Counted from the stretch's first letter, positions 1-8,380 are shown. The stretch: DNA of 64,000 nucleotides from Gammaproteobacteria bacterium (GCA_009929855.1 RZZN01000004.1:1-64000); one strand, 5' to 3'. A program made the numbers and translations. The notes: generated from the sequence alone by a model not told the origin.

Positions 1-60
1 CTCGACGGGCAACCCCTGGAGCTCCACCCCGCCGTCGCCTGTGACTGGCGCCTGGTCTGA
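1..60 (+). CDS. C-terminal tail of an unidentified protein (partial)
   Basis: The first 60 bases read as an open frame from base 1 and end in TGA at 58-60, giving 19 codons ending in CDWRLV. The polyphosphate kinase gene follows 45 bases later on the same strand, which fits the end of an upstream gene. Too little remains to name a family. An accidental open frame is possible over so short a stretch. Confidence 0.4.
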   Translation, partial: LDGQPLELHPAVACDWRLV

Positions 61-105
61 CCTTGAGGGCTAGCTTAATTGGTTTTGTACTGTACAGAGG
101 CCAAG

Positions 106-873
106 ATGACCAACAAGACCTACGAAAAGGAGCTTCGCAAGCTGCATGTCGAGCTGGTGAAGCTGCAAGAGTGGGTCCGGCATCAGGGGCTGAAGGTCTG
201 TATCGTGTTCGAGGGTCGCGACGGGGCGGGCAAAGGCGGAGTCATCAAGGCCATCACCGAACGTGTCAGCCCGCGCGTCTTCCGGGTCGTGGCGCTGCCG
301 GCACCCACGGAGCGCGAGCAGTCTCAGATGTACCTGCAGCGCTACATGATGCATTTCCCAGCTGGAGGGGAGGTTGTCATCTTCGATCGCAGTTGGTACA
401 ACCGCGCCGGCGTCGAGCGCGTCATGGGCTTTTGCACCAAGGAACAATCGGAGCGATTCCTCAAAATGGCTCCAATTGGCGAGAAGGCGATGGTGGATTC
501 CGGGATCATCCTCCTCAAATATTGGCTCGAGGTCAGCCAGGAGGAGCAGACCCGCCGGCTGGAGGCGCGCATCGAGGATGGACGCAAGATCTGGAAGCTC
601 TCGCCGATGGATCTGGAGTCCTACAGCCGCTGGTACGACTACTCACGTGCCCGCGACGCCATGTTCGCGGCCACCGATACCGACTTCGCCCCCTGGTATG
701 TCGCCGGGTCGGACGACAAGAAGCGTGCACGCCTCAACATCATCAAACACTTGCTTGAGCGCATTCACTATGAAGCACTGCCACGTGAAAAGGTGGTGCT
801 GCCGAAGCGGCAGAAGCCCGGGGACTATCGTGAACCCGACTATCCGGTCAAGATCGTTCCCCAATTCTACTGA
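106..873 (+). CDS. ppk2: PPK2-family polyphosphate kinase
   Basis: Soluble P-loop kinase that moves phosphate between polyphosphate and nucleotides (PPK2 family). The Walker A loop GRDGAGKGG lies near residues 37-45 and the Walker B/lid region FDRSWYNRAG near residues 95-104; both are diagnostic. The 255-residue length fits a single-domain PPK2. I chose the ATG at 106 because AGAGG lies just upstream; the ORF track begins at a TTG nine codons earlier. The gene stands alone, followed by a GC-rich hairpin. Whether it favours GDP/ADP phosphorylation or polyphosphate synthesis cannot be told from sequence. Polyphosphate storage is common in purple sulfur bacteria. Confidence 0.93.
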   Translation: MTNKTYEKELRKLHVELVKLQEWVRHQGLKVCIVFEGRDGAGKGGVIKAITERVSPRVFRVVALPAPTEREQSQMYLQRYMMHFPAGGEVVIFDRSWYNRAGVERVMGFCTKEQSERFLKMAPIGEKAMVDSGIILLKYWLEVSQEEQTRRLEARIEDGRKIWKLSPMDLESYSRWYDYSRARDAMFAATDTDFAPWYVAGSDDKKRARLNIIKHLLERIHYEALPREKVVLPKRQKPGDYREPDYPVKIVPQFY

Positions 874-919
874 GCCCACCAGTCTCACGAATTCGCCAAT
901 CCACGCATGATCATGCTTC

Positions 920-937
920 GCCGCGCAAACGCGCGGC
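920..937 (+). terminator. GC-rich hairpin after ppk2
   Basis: GCCGCGC and GCGCGGC form a perfect 7-bp stem around a 4-base loop, 47 bases after the ppk2 stop. No T-run follows on either strand, so it is at best a weak intrinsic terminator or an mRNA 3'-end structure. Confidence 0.4.
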
Positions 938-965
938 TTGACCTGAATGTTCACAAACCCGAGCC

Positions 966-1106
966 TCACTCGAGGGAGTGACTATCGGTGTCCAGTACCC
1001 GCCGATACGGATCCAGCAGCCGCTGCCGCTCCTCCTCGGACAGATCGGGGGCGGGATCGGTCTCGCTCTCGCCCATTCGGGCCTCCAGCTCGGGACGCTG
1101 AGCCAT
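966..1106 (-). CDS. Possible small hypothetical protein
   Basis: A 46-codon frame beginning MAQRPELEARMGESE and rich in acidic and polar residues, with the helix-like stretch LSEEERQRLLDPYRRVL. Composition looks like real protein, unlike the arginine/glycine-rich shadow frames overlapping it. It lies downstream of the 243-residue hypothetical gene on the same strand. It could be a separate small gene or the frameshifted remainder of that neighbour. No family recognised. Confidence 0.3.
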   Translation of the reverse strand: MAQRPELEARMGESETDPAPDLSEEERQRLLDPYRRVLDTDSHSLE

Positions 1107-1247
1107 CGCGCCCGGTGCGGTGCGCTCCAGCGCGATGCCAAACGAGGTTTGAAGACAGGATCCGACCGCCGGGGTCTTCACTGCTCGGGGCTGGCCACTG
1201 AAGCACCCCTTTGGGCTCACGGTCGCTCCGCTCGACCAGACCGACCT

Positions 1248-1979
1248 TCAGTGGGTCGCCTTCGAGGGCCACCTCTCCATGTGCACTCGCAGCACGTCCT
1301 TGACCTCATCAGGAACCTGTTGAACCGCTGCCTGCCGCATTCCATCCGCGAGGAATCCCGCCATGTCATAGGGCAAGCGTCTGGCCATCTTATCGAAGGT
1401 TCGGTCCATGAGCCGCGGGTCCAGAGACCGGGTCGCGGCGATGCCGGCGTTCAGATTGATGACCCGCCAAGGGCGCCAGGCGTCACCACGATCCTCGTCG
1501 AGCTGCAACCGCACCGATGCCGCATCGATGACCTCCTCCATGAAGCCGCACAAGGCGCTCAGATCCTCGGCTGAGCTGGTCCCGTTGACGATCATGCCGA
1601 ACCCGTCGGCGATACCCTGCAGGTTATCGATGGTCGCGCCACGGCGGGCGATCCAAACGCCCATGGTGGCGAACAGGCGTGCAAGCGTCTGGCGCTTGTC
1701 CATGATCTCGATCTTTCGCACCAGAAAATCGAGACGGTCAAGGAGATCCAGCCCGTAGCCGCAGAGCGCGTTGAGCTCATCCGGCTCCAGACCCGCCCCG
1801 CTCTCCAGTGCTGCGGCAATCTGAAAGAAATCGGACAATGCCCGGGCCAACGCCAGGGGGCCAGATGGGTCCTCCATGACGGACTGAGCCTCTTCTTGCT
1901 TGGCGAGCACTGCCTGAGTTACCTCCAACGCCAGGTCGGAGATGGCGTCGTTCTCGATCACCAGGACTGTATTCGACAA
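1248..1979 (-). CDS. Conserved-looking hypothetical protein, alpha-helical
   Basis: A 243-residue soluble protein with no signal peptide or membrane segment, predicted mostly helical, with leucine- and alanine-rich stretches such as LNALCGYGLDLLDRLDFL. The start is a TTG preceded at ideal distance by AGAGGTGAT, an unusually strong ribosome binding site, which supports both the start and the reality of the gene. No catalytic motif is visible and I do not recognise the family. It is monocistronic or paired with the possible small downstream frame. Confidence 0.65.
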   Translation of the reverse strand: MSNTVLVIENDAISDLALEVTQAVLAKQEEAQSVMEDPSGPLALARALSDFFQIAAALESGAGLEPDELNALCGYGLDLLDRLDFLVRKIEIMDKRQTLARLFATMGVWIARRGATIDNLQGIADGFGMIVNGTSSAEDLSALCGFMEEVIDAASVRLQLDEDRGDAWRPWRVINLNAGIAATRSLDPRLMDRTFDKMARRLPYDMAGFLADGMRQAAVQQVPDEVKDVLRVHMERWPSKATH

Positions 1980-2112
1980 CGGGGATCACCTCTTTAAAAC
2001 CTTTTGAACGGCCATGATCATGGGATTGGCCAAGTACGGGACTCGAGCCACGGAACAGCCCCGTCTTCTCCTGACCCTGACAACAAACAACTGATCGCGA
2101 ACCATTGAACCC

Positions 2113-2610
2113 ATGACTGAAACAAGCTCAGACGCCATTACCGACGGCAAGTACGTGGAGCTCACCTACCTGGTGCGCGACAGCAAGACCGGGGCGGTGC
2201 TCACCGAGGTCACTCGCCCCCTCAATTATGTTCATGGTGTGAATGAGATCCTGGCACCGACGATCATGCGGGAGCTCGAAGGCAAGGTGCAAGGCCAGCG
2301 GGTCGACCTGCTGGTCGACTGCACCGCGATCTACGGTCCGAGAGACGAATCACTCGTGATCACCGAAAAGGTCGCTGCGGTACCGCGTGAGTATCGCCAG
2401 GTGGGAACCCAGATCCTGATGGAAAACAATCTGGGACACATGAAGAGCTTCTTGGTGACCAAGATCGAAGGCGACAAGATCACCTTTGACGGCAACAATC
2501 CACTCTGCGGCAAGGAGGTCATCTACCAAGTGAAGGTCCACCTGGTCCGGGATGCGACCGCGGAGGAAAAGGAGCACGGCGGCCGCGACGAGCCCAAACC
2601 CGAGACCTGA
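2113..2610 (+). CDS. SlyD-like FKBP-type peptidyl-prolyl isomerase (copy 1)
   Basis: Cytoplasmic proline isomerase/chaperone of the SlyD type: an FKBP fold interrupted by an insert-in-flap domain. Visible hallmarks are YVHGVNEIL near residue 38, the central YGPRDESL, and the NNPLCGKEVIYQVKV strand near the end, corresponding to the N-H-P-L-A-G-K segment of SlyD. It lacks the histidine-rich metal-binding tail of E. coli SlyD and ends in a charged tail. It is clearly paralogous to the minus-strand copy at 3480-3989, with matching motifs along nearly the whole length. The genes between the two copies are small and hypothetical. Confidence 0.88.
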   Translation: MTETSSDAITDGKYVELTYLVRDSKTGAVLTEVTRPLNYVHGVNEILAPTIMRELEGKVQGQRVDLLVDCTAIYGPRDESLVITEKVAAVPREYRQVGTQILMENNLGHMKSFLVTKIEGDKITFDGNNPLCGKEVIYQVKVHLVRDATAEEKEHGGRDEPKPET

Positions 2611-2759
2611 CAGCGAGTCTGGGCAACCAACCGACCGGCATCAGCCTCGTCTTGCACAGTCGATTGACCCGTCTGGAGTGAAGGTCAATCCACGCCCCGA
2701 CGCTTGCCGATGAGGATCGGGGCCACGCATTGCGCGCGGGCCACCGATCCCAGGGCCGA

Positions 2760-2921
2760 TCAGGGCCGCTTCGGGGTCTTGTACTCGACCTCGCGCTGGA
2801 AGGGCTCCCAGATCGTCTGATACCCGACGAAGCCCTTTTCGTTGACATCCATCTGCTTGGTCCTGTGGAAACGAACCTTGCCTTCCGGAACCTTGGGTCT
2901 GCTCTTGGATTGCTCACTCAT
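2760..2921 (-). CDS. Small conserved-looking hypothetical protein (53 aa), absent from the ORF track
   Basis: A 53-codon frame starting ATGAGTGAGCAATCC and ending TGA, too short for the ORF track. The product (MSEQSKSRPKVPEGKV...EYKTPKRP) is basic and hydrophilic with a compact aromatic core, GFVGYQTIWEPF. Codon use and composition resemble real protein, whereas the overlapping 132-residue frame is arginine/serine-rich as expected of a shadow. It lies last in a minus-strand run aprM-aprB-aprA-NTF2-like-FKBP-107 aa-this gene. Function unknown; no cysteines and no membrane segment. Confidence 0.6.
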   Translation of the reverse strand: MSEQSKSRPKVPEGKVRFHRTKQMDVNEKGFVGYQTIWEPFQREVEYKTPKRP

Positions 2922-3069
2922 GGATCATCTTCTCCCGAAATGCCTCAGTGGGCTCAATGAATCGCGGCACCCAAACTGTGGGCACCCGCATTGCACACTA
3001 GCCGCCAATACCTGACTTGCGACGCGCATGGCATCGGTCAGGCGTCAAGCACCGACCAAGATGCCCAGC

Positions 3070-3393
3070 TCAGCTTGACCGTGTCGCGAACAGGCTTTGC
3101 AGGACATCATACACGAACTCGTGAAGGTTGCCGTTTTCACCACAATGGGTCAACTCGTCATCCGAGGTGCGAAACGTCAGATAGGGATGCACTTCCTTGC
3201 CGTCGACCTCGATCGCCGAGGTGTCGTCGATGGTGCTGGCGACACTGAAAGCGATGCTCGCGGTCGCTTGCTCCAGCGCATCACCACTCAAGCCGGCCTC
3301 CTGTAGCTTGACCCTGATATTCTGCACCAGCTCGCGGACGAGGATGAATTGCTGTTCATCGTAGAGTGTCGGGTCGAGATTGAGCTGCATCAT
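3070..3393 (-). CDS. Hypothetical protein (107 aa)
   Basis: Small acidic soluble protein (MMQLNLDPTLYDEQQFILVREL...). The N-terminal half looks helical; the C-terminal half contains a strand-rich stretch (EVDGKEVHPYLTFR) and ends in a helix. No known motif. A second ATG directly follows the first, so the start could be one codon later. It sits 86 bases after the FKBP copy 2 gene on the same strand and probably belongs to the tail of the apr gene run. Confidence 0.6.
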   Translation of the reverse strand: MMQLNLDPTLYDEQQFILVRELVQNIRVKLQEAGLSGDALEQATASIAFSVASTIDDTSAIEVDGKEVHPYLTFRTSDDELTHCGENGNLHEFVYDVLQSLFATRSS

Positions 3394-3479
3394 GACTGTC
3401 CTAGGCCGGCCCTCTGCCTGACCGATTGGCGCGCGCCTTCTTGATTCGGGTGTTTGGATCTCGCGGTCGCGATCCCCGG

Positions 3480-3989
3480 CTAAAGGGGCACCGGCTTGAC
3501 CCCTTTGAGCTTGGGCGGTTTCTCGACTCTTCCACCCGCAACGATCTCGGCCTCCGACGCATCGCGAACGTTCAAGACCTCGAGCTCGAAGAGCACGTCC
3601 CGACCACAGAGCGGATGGTTGCCGTCGATCGTCAGGGTCTTCTCATCGATCCGCGTGACCAGGAAGGTCTTGGTCTCGCCCCGCTCGTTTTCCATGAGGA
3701 TACTGGTGCCGACCTCGCGGTACTCCTCAGGGACGTTCTCGAGATAATCGGTCACGACCAAGGATTCATCCCTAGGGCCAAACAGCGTATTGCAGTCCAG
3801 CTCCACCGAGATCCGGTCGCCGGCGGCCTTGCCCTCCAGCTCGGCCATGACCTGAGCGGACAGGACATCGTTGACACCATGCACATAGCCCAGCGGGAAA
3901 TCGACCGAGGTCAGGACCTGCCCGCTCTTGGCGTCGAGGACTCGGTATTTGAGCTCGACATACTTGTTGAGTTGAATCCGGTCTTTCAT
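3480..3989 (-). CDS. SlyD-like FKBP-type peptidyl-prolyl isomerase (copy 2)
   Basis: A 169-residue paralogue of the plus-strand FKBP at 2113, sharing YVHGVNDVL, FGPRDESLVVTD and NHPLCGRDVLFELEV. I chose the ATG at 3989 (MKDRIQLNKYVEL) because homology to copy 1 begins there; the longer ORF-track start adds an arginine/serine-rich stretch read from the next gene. The ATG lies 4 bases after the stop of the NTF2-like gene, so the two are probably co-transcribed. Lying behind aprA on the same strand, it may assist folding of APS reductase; that is inference. Confidence 0.88.
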   Translation of the reverse strand: MKDRIQLNKYVELKYRVLDAKSGQVLTSVDFPLGYVHGVNDVLSAQVMAELEGKAAGDRISVELDCNTLFGPRDESLVVTDYLENVPEEYREVGTSILMENERGETKTFLVTRIDEKTLTIDGNHPLCGRDVLFELEVLNVRDASEAEIVAGGRVEKPPKLKGVKPVPL

Positions 3990-3993
3990 GTGT

Positions 3994-4344
3994 TCAAAAG
4001 ATCGACACCGCGAAGATCCGCACCTCGCCCTTCTCGTAGCCGAGGACCATCCTGCCCAGCCACTCACCCTCCTTGGTCTTGCTGCGCATGCGGTAGAGAC
4101 AGGTCACATGCTCGCCCCGTCGGATGAAGCCGAGAAAGTCACGCTCTTCGACCAGGTTCCTGGACAGCTCGCTGTGAGCGAATTGCTTGCCCAGCTCGAC
4201 CTCGTTCAGGCCGAGGAGCAGATCGTACGAGAACTTTCTGATGAACTTGCCATATTGGCCCTTGTTGGAGTATTCGACCAGCTCGTCCCACATCGGATGG
4301 GCGATCTCGGCAAGCTCGTCGTCCGTCTTATCGTTGATGTTCAT
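3994..4344 (-). CDS. Hypothetical protein downstream of aprA, possibly NTF2-like
   Basis: A 116-residue soluble protein (MNINDKTDDELAEIAHPMWDELVEYSNKG...). The pattern of N-terminal helices, a central FIRRGEHVTCLYRMRSKTKEGEW strand hairpin and a final VLGYEKGEVRIFAVSIF strand resembles the NTF2/SnoaL cone fold. That is fold-level inference only. It lies 87 bases behind aprA, separated by a strong hairpin, and directly ahead of the FKBP gene. Partial co-expression with aprMBA by readthrough is plausible. No catalytic residues can be assigned. Confidence 0.65.
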   Translation of the reverse strand: MNINDKTDDELAEIAHPMWDELVEYSNKGQYGKFIRKFSYDLLLGLNEVELGKQFAHSELSRNLVEERDFLGFIRRGEHVTCLYRMRSKTKEGEWLGRMVLGYEKGEVRIFAVSIF

Positions 4345-4387
4345 GTCACATCGCCACCCTCGGGCGCCTCAGCGATCGAGACGTCGA

Positions 4388-4413
4388 GGGCCCCGAGTGG
4401 ATTCCCGGGGCCC
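4388..4413 (-). terminator. Strong hairpin directly downstream of aprA
   Basis: GGGCCCCG and CGGGGCCC form a perfect 8-bp stem with a 10-base loop, beginning 19 bases after the aprA stop. No U-run follows in the minus direction. It is likely an attenuating or mRNA-stabilising structure that sets aprMBA apart from the small downstream genes. Confidence 0.5.
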
Positions 4414-4431
4414 CGACTCGCGGACCTCTGC

Positions 4432-6315
4432 TTACGCGGCCTTGGCCTCGACCTTGTCATCGATCAGGTGATAGCAGGGCGCCTTCTCCATGGTGTACTC
4501 GCCGGTCTTGGGATCGCGGCGAGACACGGTGAGCACGTGCCAGTTCTCGTCATCCACCCGCATCGCATCGCCACGGTAGTAATAACCGGGCCAGCGCGTC
4601 TCCTTGCGGAACAGGGTGTGGTGCATCACCGACTCGGAGGTGAGGTGACGATGCTTCAGCTCCCAGGCACGCAGCAGCTCATGAATGTTCTCGGCCGCAA
4701 GCTTCTCGAGATCCTCCTCCAGGATCTTGAGCTTCTTCAAACCGATGTGCAGCAGCTTCTCGTTGGTCATGTAGCTGACCGTCACGCCGCCGCAGTACTC
4801 GTCCATCAGCTTCTGGAGACGATCCAGACCCTGACGCGGGTTGATGTAGTTCGGATTCACCGAGCCGGCAGTGATCTCGTTGCGATAGACCTTGTAGTGC
4901 TCCATCGGCTTGTAGATCTCTTCCTTGCGCTGGTTGATCTGCTGCTCGGAGACCCGGATGCCCTCGGCCTTGCCGTCGTCGATGTACTTGCAGGCCGCCT
5001 TGGCCGCCAGACGGCCTTCGGTGAAGGAGCCGGACGAGAACGCGTGCGGCGTACCGCCGACGGCATCACCGGCGCCGAACAGACCTTCGACCGTGGTCAT
5101 GCGGTTGTAGCCCCAGAAGTACTCCGGCGGGGAGAGGTCCTCGGGACCAGAGCACCAGGCCCCGCAGCCGGTGGCGTGCGAGCCCATGACATAAGGCTCG
5201 GAGGTGGTCAGCTCCGGGTTCTCGTACTTGGGATCGACGTCGGTCGCGGCCCAGAGCACCGCCTGGCCGACGGTCATGCCGAGGAAGTTGTGCCAGCCGA
5301 TCTCTTCCAGATGCGGGTCCTGGAAGGCCTCCATGGTGACCATGTGGATGGGACCGCGGCCGGCATTCACCTCGTTGATGAAGGCATGGTTGCGCAGACA
5401 GGTCGGGATCGGACGATGGGTGCGGTGCGAGGCCTCGACGTCCAGGTAACGCTTGCCGACCATCTCCTCGAGCGCCGGGAACCACTTCGACTCGTATTCC
5501 TCGCCGAGGCCGTTCTGGGTGTAGGTCTTCAGATGCAGGAAGTAGGCACCGACCGGGCCATAGCCATCCTTGAAGCGGGCCAGCACGATGCGGTTTTCCA
5601 TCTGCGTCATCTTGGCGCCGGCACCGATCATCAGGCCGTACGCGGAGCCGGACGACCAGGGCGCATACCAGACGCGACCGGCACCCTCACCGACCGAGCG
5701 CGGCTTGAAGATGTTGGACGCACCACCGGCGGCCACGACCACCGTCTTGGACTTGAACACATGATAGTTGCCAGTGCGCACGTTGAAGCCAACGGCACCG
5801 GCGACCCGGTTCTCCTTCGACTCGTCCATCAGCAGATGGGTGACGCAGACCCGGTTGAAGACCAAGTCGGCGGACTTCTTGGCCGCCTCGGCGACGATCG
5901 GCTTGTACGACTCGCCGTGGATCATGATCTGCCAACGACCTTCGCGCTGGTAGGCACCGGTCTTGGGGTTGCGCATCAGCGGCAGGCCCCATTCCTCGAA
6001 CTGGTGCACGGTCGAATCCACATGACGCGCCATGTCGAAGAGCAGATCCTCGCGGACCATGCCCATCAGGTCCACGCGCGCATAGCGGACGTGGTCTTCC
6101 GGGTTGTTCTCGCCGAAGCGGGTGCCCATGTAGCAGTTGATGGCATAGAGGCCCTGCGCGACCGCGCCAGAGCGATCGATGTTCGCCTTCTCGGCAATCA
6201 CGATCTTCTTGTCCTTGCCCCAATAGCGGGCCTCGAAGGCAGCACCCGTGCCGCCCAGTCCAGCACCGCACACCAGGATGTCGATGCCGTCCTCAACGAT
6301 CGTCTTGTAGGCCAT
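4432..6315 (-). CDS. aprA: Adenylylsulfate (APS) reductase alpha subunit
   Basis: Flavoprotein subunit of dissimilatory APS reductase; in sulfur oxidisers it combines sulfite and AMP to APS, passing electrons to AprB. The 627-residue length is normal. The N-terminal FAD-binding motif is CGAGLGGTGAAFEARYWG, followed by GAVAQGLYAINCYMG; the central and C-terminal sections (GHSTTSEPYVMGSHATGCG-type region, GAGDAVGGTPHAFSSGSF) match the AprA/fumarate reductase-type flavoprotein fold. The ATG overlaps the aprB stop in TAATG, so translation is coupled. Order aprM-aprB-aprA with AprM present is typical of purple sulfur bacteria. Confidence 0.97.
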   Translation of the reverse strand: MAYKTIVEDGIDILVCGAGLGGTGAAFEARYWGKDKKIVIAEKANIDRSGAVAQGLYAINCYMGTRFGENNPEDHVRYARVDLMGMVREDLLFDMARHVDSTVHQFEEWGLPLMRNPKTGAYQREGRWQIMIHGESYKPIVAEAAKKSADLVFNRVCVTHLLMDESKENRVAGAVGFNVRTGNYHVFKSKTVVVAAGGASNIFKPRSVGEGAGRVWYAPWSSGSAYGLMIGAGAKMTQMENRIVLARFKDGYGPVGAYFLHLKTYTQNGLGEEYESKWFPALEEMVGKRYLDVEASHRTHRPIPTCLRNHAFINEVNAGRGPIHMVTMEAFQDPHLEEIGWHNFLGMTVGQAVLWAATDVDPKYENPELTTSEPYVMGSHATGCGAWCSGPEDLSPPEYFWGYNRMTTVEGLFGAGDAVGGTPHAFSSGSFTEGRLAAKAACKYIDDGKAEGIRVSEQQINQRKEEIYKPMEHYKVYRNEITAGSVNPNYINPRQGLDRLQKLMDEYCGGVTVSYMTNEKLLHIGLKKLKILEEDLEKLAAENIHELLRAWELKHRHLTSESVMHHTLFRKETRWPGYYYRGDAMRVDDENWHVLTVSRRDPKTGEYTMEKAPCYHLIDDKVEAKAA

Positions 6316-6797
6316 TATTCGTACACTCCTTTTTGCAACTTGAGACCGGCGGACTTGAGGGTGTGCAGGCCACCATCATCGAACCGAATGTATTTGGGCT
6401 CGTTGTACAGCAGCTCGCTGTCGCGCATCTCCTGACTCGGCGGCGGGACATCCGCGAGTTGAGGAATGTGCTTGCCCCAGGGCTTGGTGGTGATCGGCGC
6501 CAGGAGATTCATGTCCTTCTCGCCGTTGCGGAAGATGATCCGCCAGGCGATGACACCCTTCTCCTCGTCACGACGGACCCGCACCGAGTGGCCGAGCGGC
6601 GCGAAATCAGCATAGCCGCGGACATCGATGGCATTGTGCGGGCAGGCCTTCACGCAGGAGTAGCACTCCCAGCACATGTTTGGCTCGATGTTGTAGGCAC
6701 GGCGCACCTTGGGATCGATATGCATGATATCCGAGGGGCAGATATCCACACACTGTCCACAACCGTCACAGCGCGTCATATAGACGAAAGTTGGCAT
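6315..6797 (-). CDS. aprB: APS reductase beta subunit, ferredoxin-like
   Basis: 160-residue iron-sulfur partner of AprA. Two [4Fe-4S] motifs are visible: CDGCGQCVDICPSDIM near residues 10-25 and CWECYSCVKACPHNAI near 42-57. The C-terminal tail (about residues 100-160) corresponds to the extension that wraps AprA in known structures. It shares one base with aprA (TAATG) and lies 40 bases after aprM. It carries electrons between the AprA flavin and the membrane partner AprM. Confidence 0.97.
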   Translation of the reverse strand: MPTFVYMTRCDGCGQCVDICPSDIMHIDPKVRRAYNIEPNMCWECYSCVKACPHNAIDVRGYADFAPLGHSVRVRRDEEKGVIAWRIIFRNGEKDMNLLAPITTKPWGKHIPQLADVPPPSQEMRDSELLYNEPKYIRFDDGGLHTLKSAGLKLQKGVYE

Positions 6798-6837
6798 GGT
6801 TGGTTCCTCTTATTTGAATGGAGCGCGCAACTCGAGA

Positions 6838-7701
6838 TCAGTAGTGGGTGGGAGCTTCGCGGTTGATCCCCAGACCCATGTGCGGCGGGTTGGCGCCCAT
6901 GTACTCGGGGATGTCCGGATAGCGCTCCTTGCACTCGGCGCTGGATAGCTCCGGGATCTCCGGCAGCTTGTCGCGAGAGCCGTCAGCGACCGCCACCTTC
7001 TTTTGGAAGGCCGCGGCGGGCTTGAAGAACATGTGCGCGAACTTCGACCACAGGATGGTGCTGAACAGGGTGGTGGCTGCGGCGATGAAGCCGACGAATG
7101 CAATCATGGCCAAGACCGAGGTCGCACCGGCGAGGCCTTGCAGTACCGACCAGATCAACGCCAGGGTCCCCATCAGCAACAGCGAGACGATGAAGAGATC
7201 CGACAGGTGCACGTTGTACCACTGGTTCCCCTCGGAACGGACATCGACGCGGATCTTGAACCAGAACCAATAGCCACCAAAACACATGGAAAGCGCGCCG
7301 AGGTGCCAGAGGATGGACGCCAACACGGTGCCCTCGCCCTCAGCCAAGGGCAAGCTGAAGATCATGACCGCGGTGGTCACCACGAAGAAGATGAAGCCAT
7401 ACATGGTGAAGAGATGCGAGATCCGGCGATCCTTGTTCTGGAATTCGCTCGAGGTCAGGACCTCGTTCTTGATCGTGCTCAGGGCGATCGAGAGCTTCTC
7501 CCCGCCACCGATCTCGCGCTTGGCGATCTTCTTGAGCGATTGACCCTTCTCGAAGAAATACTTTGCACTTTTCTTGTGGACCACATCGAGCAGGGTACCG
7601 CCGATGACCAGCAGGACCATCAGAACGATGTACGCCTGCATGATGCCTGGGTCGAGCGAGATCGCTTCGGATAAAATCGCGAAAGGGTTACTTCCGATCA
7701 T
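6838..7701 (-). CDS. aprM: APS reductase membrane anchor, QmoC/HdrE-like
   Basis: 287-residue integral membrane protein with about five transmembrane segments: residues ~20-40 (AYIVLMVLLVIGGTLLDVV), ~96-118, ~128-148, ~166-186 and ~190-215, then a soluble C-terminal tail of about 70 residues. It is first in the aprMBA operon. In Chromatiaceae this protein replaces the QmoABC complex as the presumed link between APS reductase and the quinone or electron-transport chain. The start ATG has GGAG upstream. Histidines lie in the hydrophobic helices, but heme ligation cannot be confirmed from sequence. Confidence 0.92.
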   Translation of the reverse strand: MIGSNPFAILSEAISLDPGIMQAYIVLMVLLVIGGTLLDVVHKKSAKYFFEKGQSLKKIAKREIGGGEKLSIALSTIKNEVLTSSEFQNKDRRISHLFTMYGFIFFVVTTAVMIFSLPLAEGEGTVLASILWHLGALSMCFGGYWFWFKIRVDVRSEGNQWYNVHLSDLFIVSLLLMGTLALIWSVLQGLAGATSVLAMIAFVGFIAAATTLFSTILWSKFAHMFFKPAAAFQKKVAVADGSRDKLPEIPELSSAECKERYPDIPEYMGANPPHMGLGINREAPTHY

Positions 7702-7975
7702 TGGATAGTGACTCCACAGTGGTGATTAGCCTCGACGACCGCGAGGAAACGGTGACCCGATCCGCCCCCACATCGGGTCCAATGGCCGGGCGGCAGGGAC
7801 GTTCATCCAACCGTACCACTGGGAAATCGGCACCTTTGCGACACCTCCCGGTTACGGTTGAGCATGAGTATAAGCGTTTCAGCACATGCTACGCGACTCA
7901 TACATTTACGGACGGCATAACCCCCCTTTATGATCTTGATGCAACGACGAGTGCCGCGGCACGGCCATGGTCAGG
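7702..7975. other. Intergenic region upstream of aprMBA
   Basis: This 274-base gap separates aprM from the minus-strand hypothetical gene at 7976 and must carry the apr promoter. A TATACT-like -10 candidate reads on the minus strand near 7866-7871, but I see no convincing -35 at standard spacing. No open frame looks real. Confidence 0.4.
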
Positions 7976-8236
7976 CTATTCGTCTTCGGCGAATGGATCG
8001 TCGGACAATAGTCCGGCAATGGCGGGGGCGTAGGTGAGCACGGCGCCCTGCAGGACTCCTAGATCGTTCACCACCGCGGAAAGCCGCGCGAGCAGCACCT
8101 GATCACCCGGGTGTTCTGGGAGCTCGCGCAGCACGCTGAACAGTGGCGCAAGTTGATCGGAATCAACGTATTGCTGAAGCATCGAGATCGCTTCCTCGAT
8201 ACGCTCGGCATCGATCGCGTGAGCGAGTCTAGTCAT
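7976..8236 (-). CDS. Hypothetical protein (86 aa), helical
   Basis: Small, strongly helical protein starting MTRLAHAIDAERIEEAISMLQQYV and ending in the acidic tail DDPFAEDE. I prefer this ATG to the ORF-track start six codons upstream, which adds MPPPTK; either is possible. Alternating hydrophobic pattern and acidity suggest a small helical-bundle or adaptor protein. It lies 144 bases downstream of the next minus-strand gene. No family recognised. Confidence 0.5.
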   Translation of the reverse strand: MTRLAHAIDAERIEEAISMLQQYVDSDQLAPLFSVLRELPEHPGDQVLLARLSAVVNDLGVLQGAVLTYAPAIAGLLSDDPFAEDE

Positions 8237-8380
8237 TTTGGTCGGTGGCGGCAAACGGCGCTCCCCAAGCGACCGGCGAGGTCGGCATGAGCGCCTGGAC
8301 GGGGCGAGGATGCTGCAGTGAACGAGGCCGAGGCCCTTGCAATGCCTCGGCGATGTCTTGCATCAGCAACGCCGAGCGCG

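Noticed and set aside
3988-6435. 815-residue plus-strand ORF
   Set aside because: It is antisense to aprA and the two downstream genes. Its leucine/valine/histidine-rich composition is typical of a shadow frame in GC-rich coding DNA, and aprA is certain.
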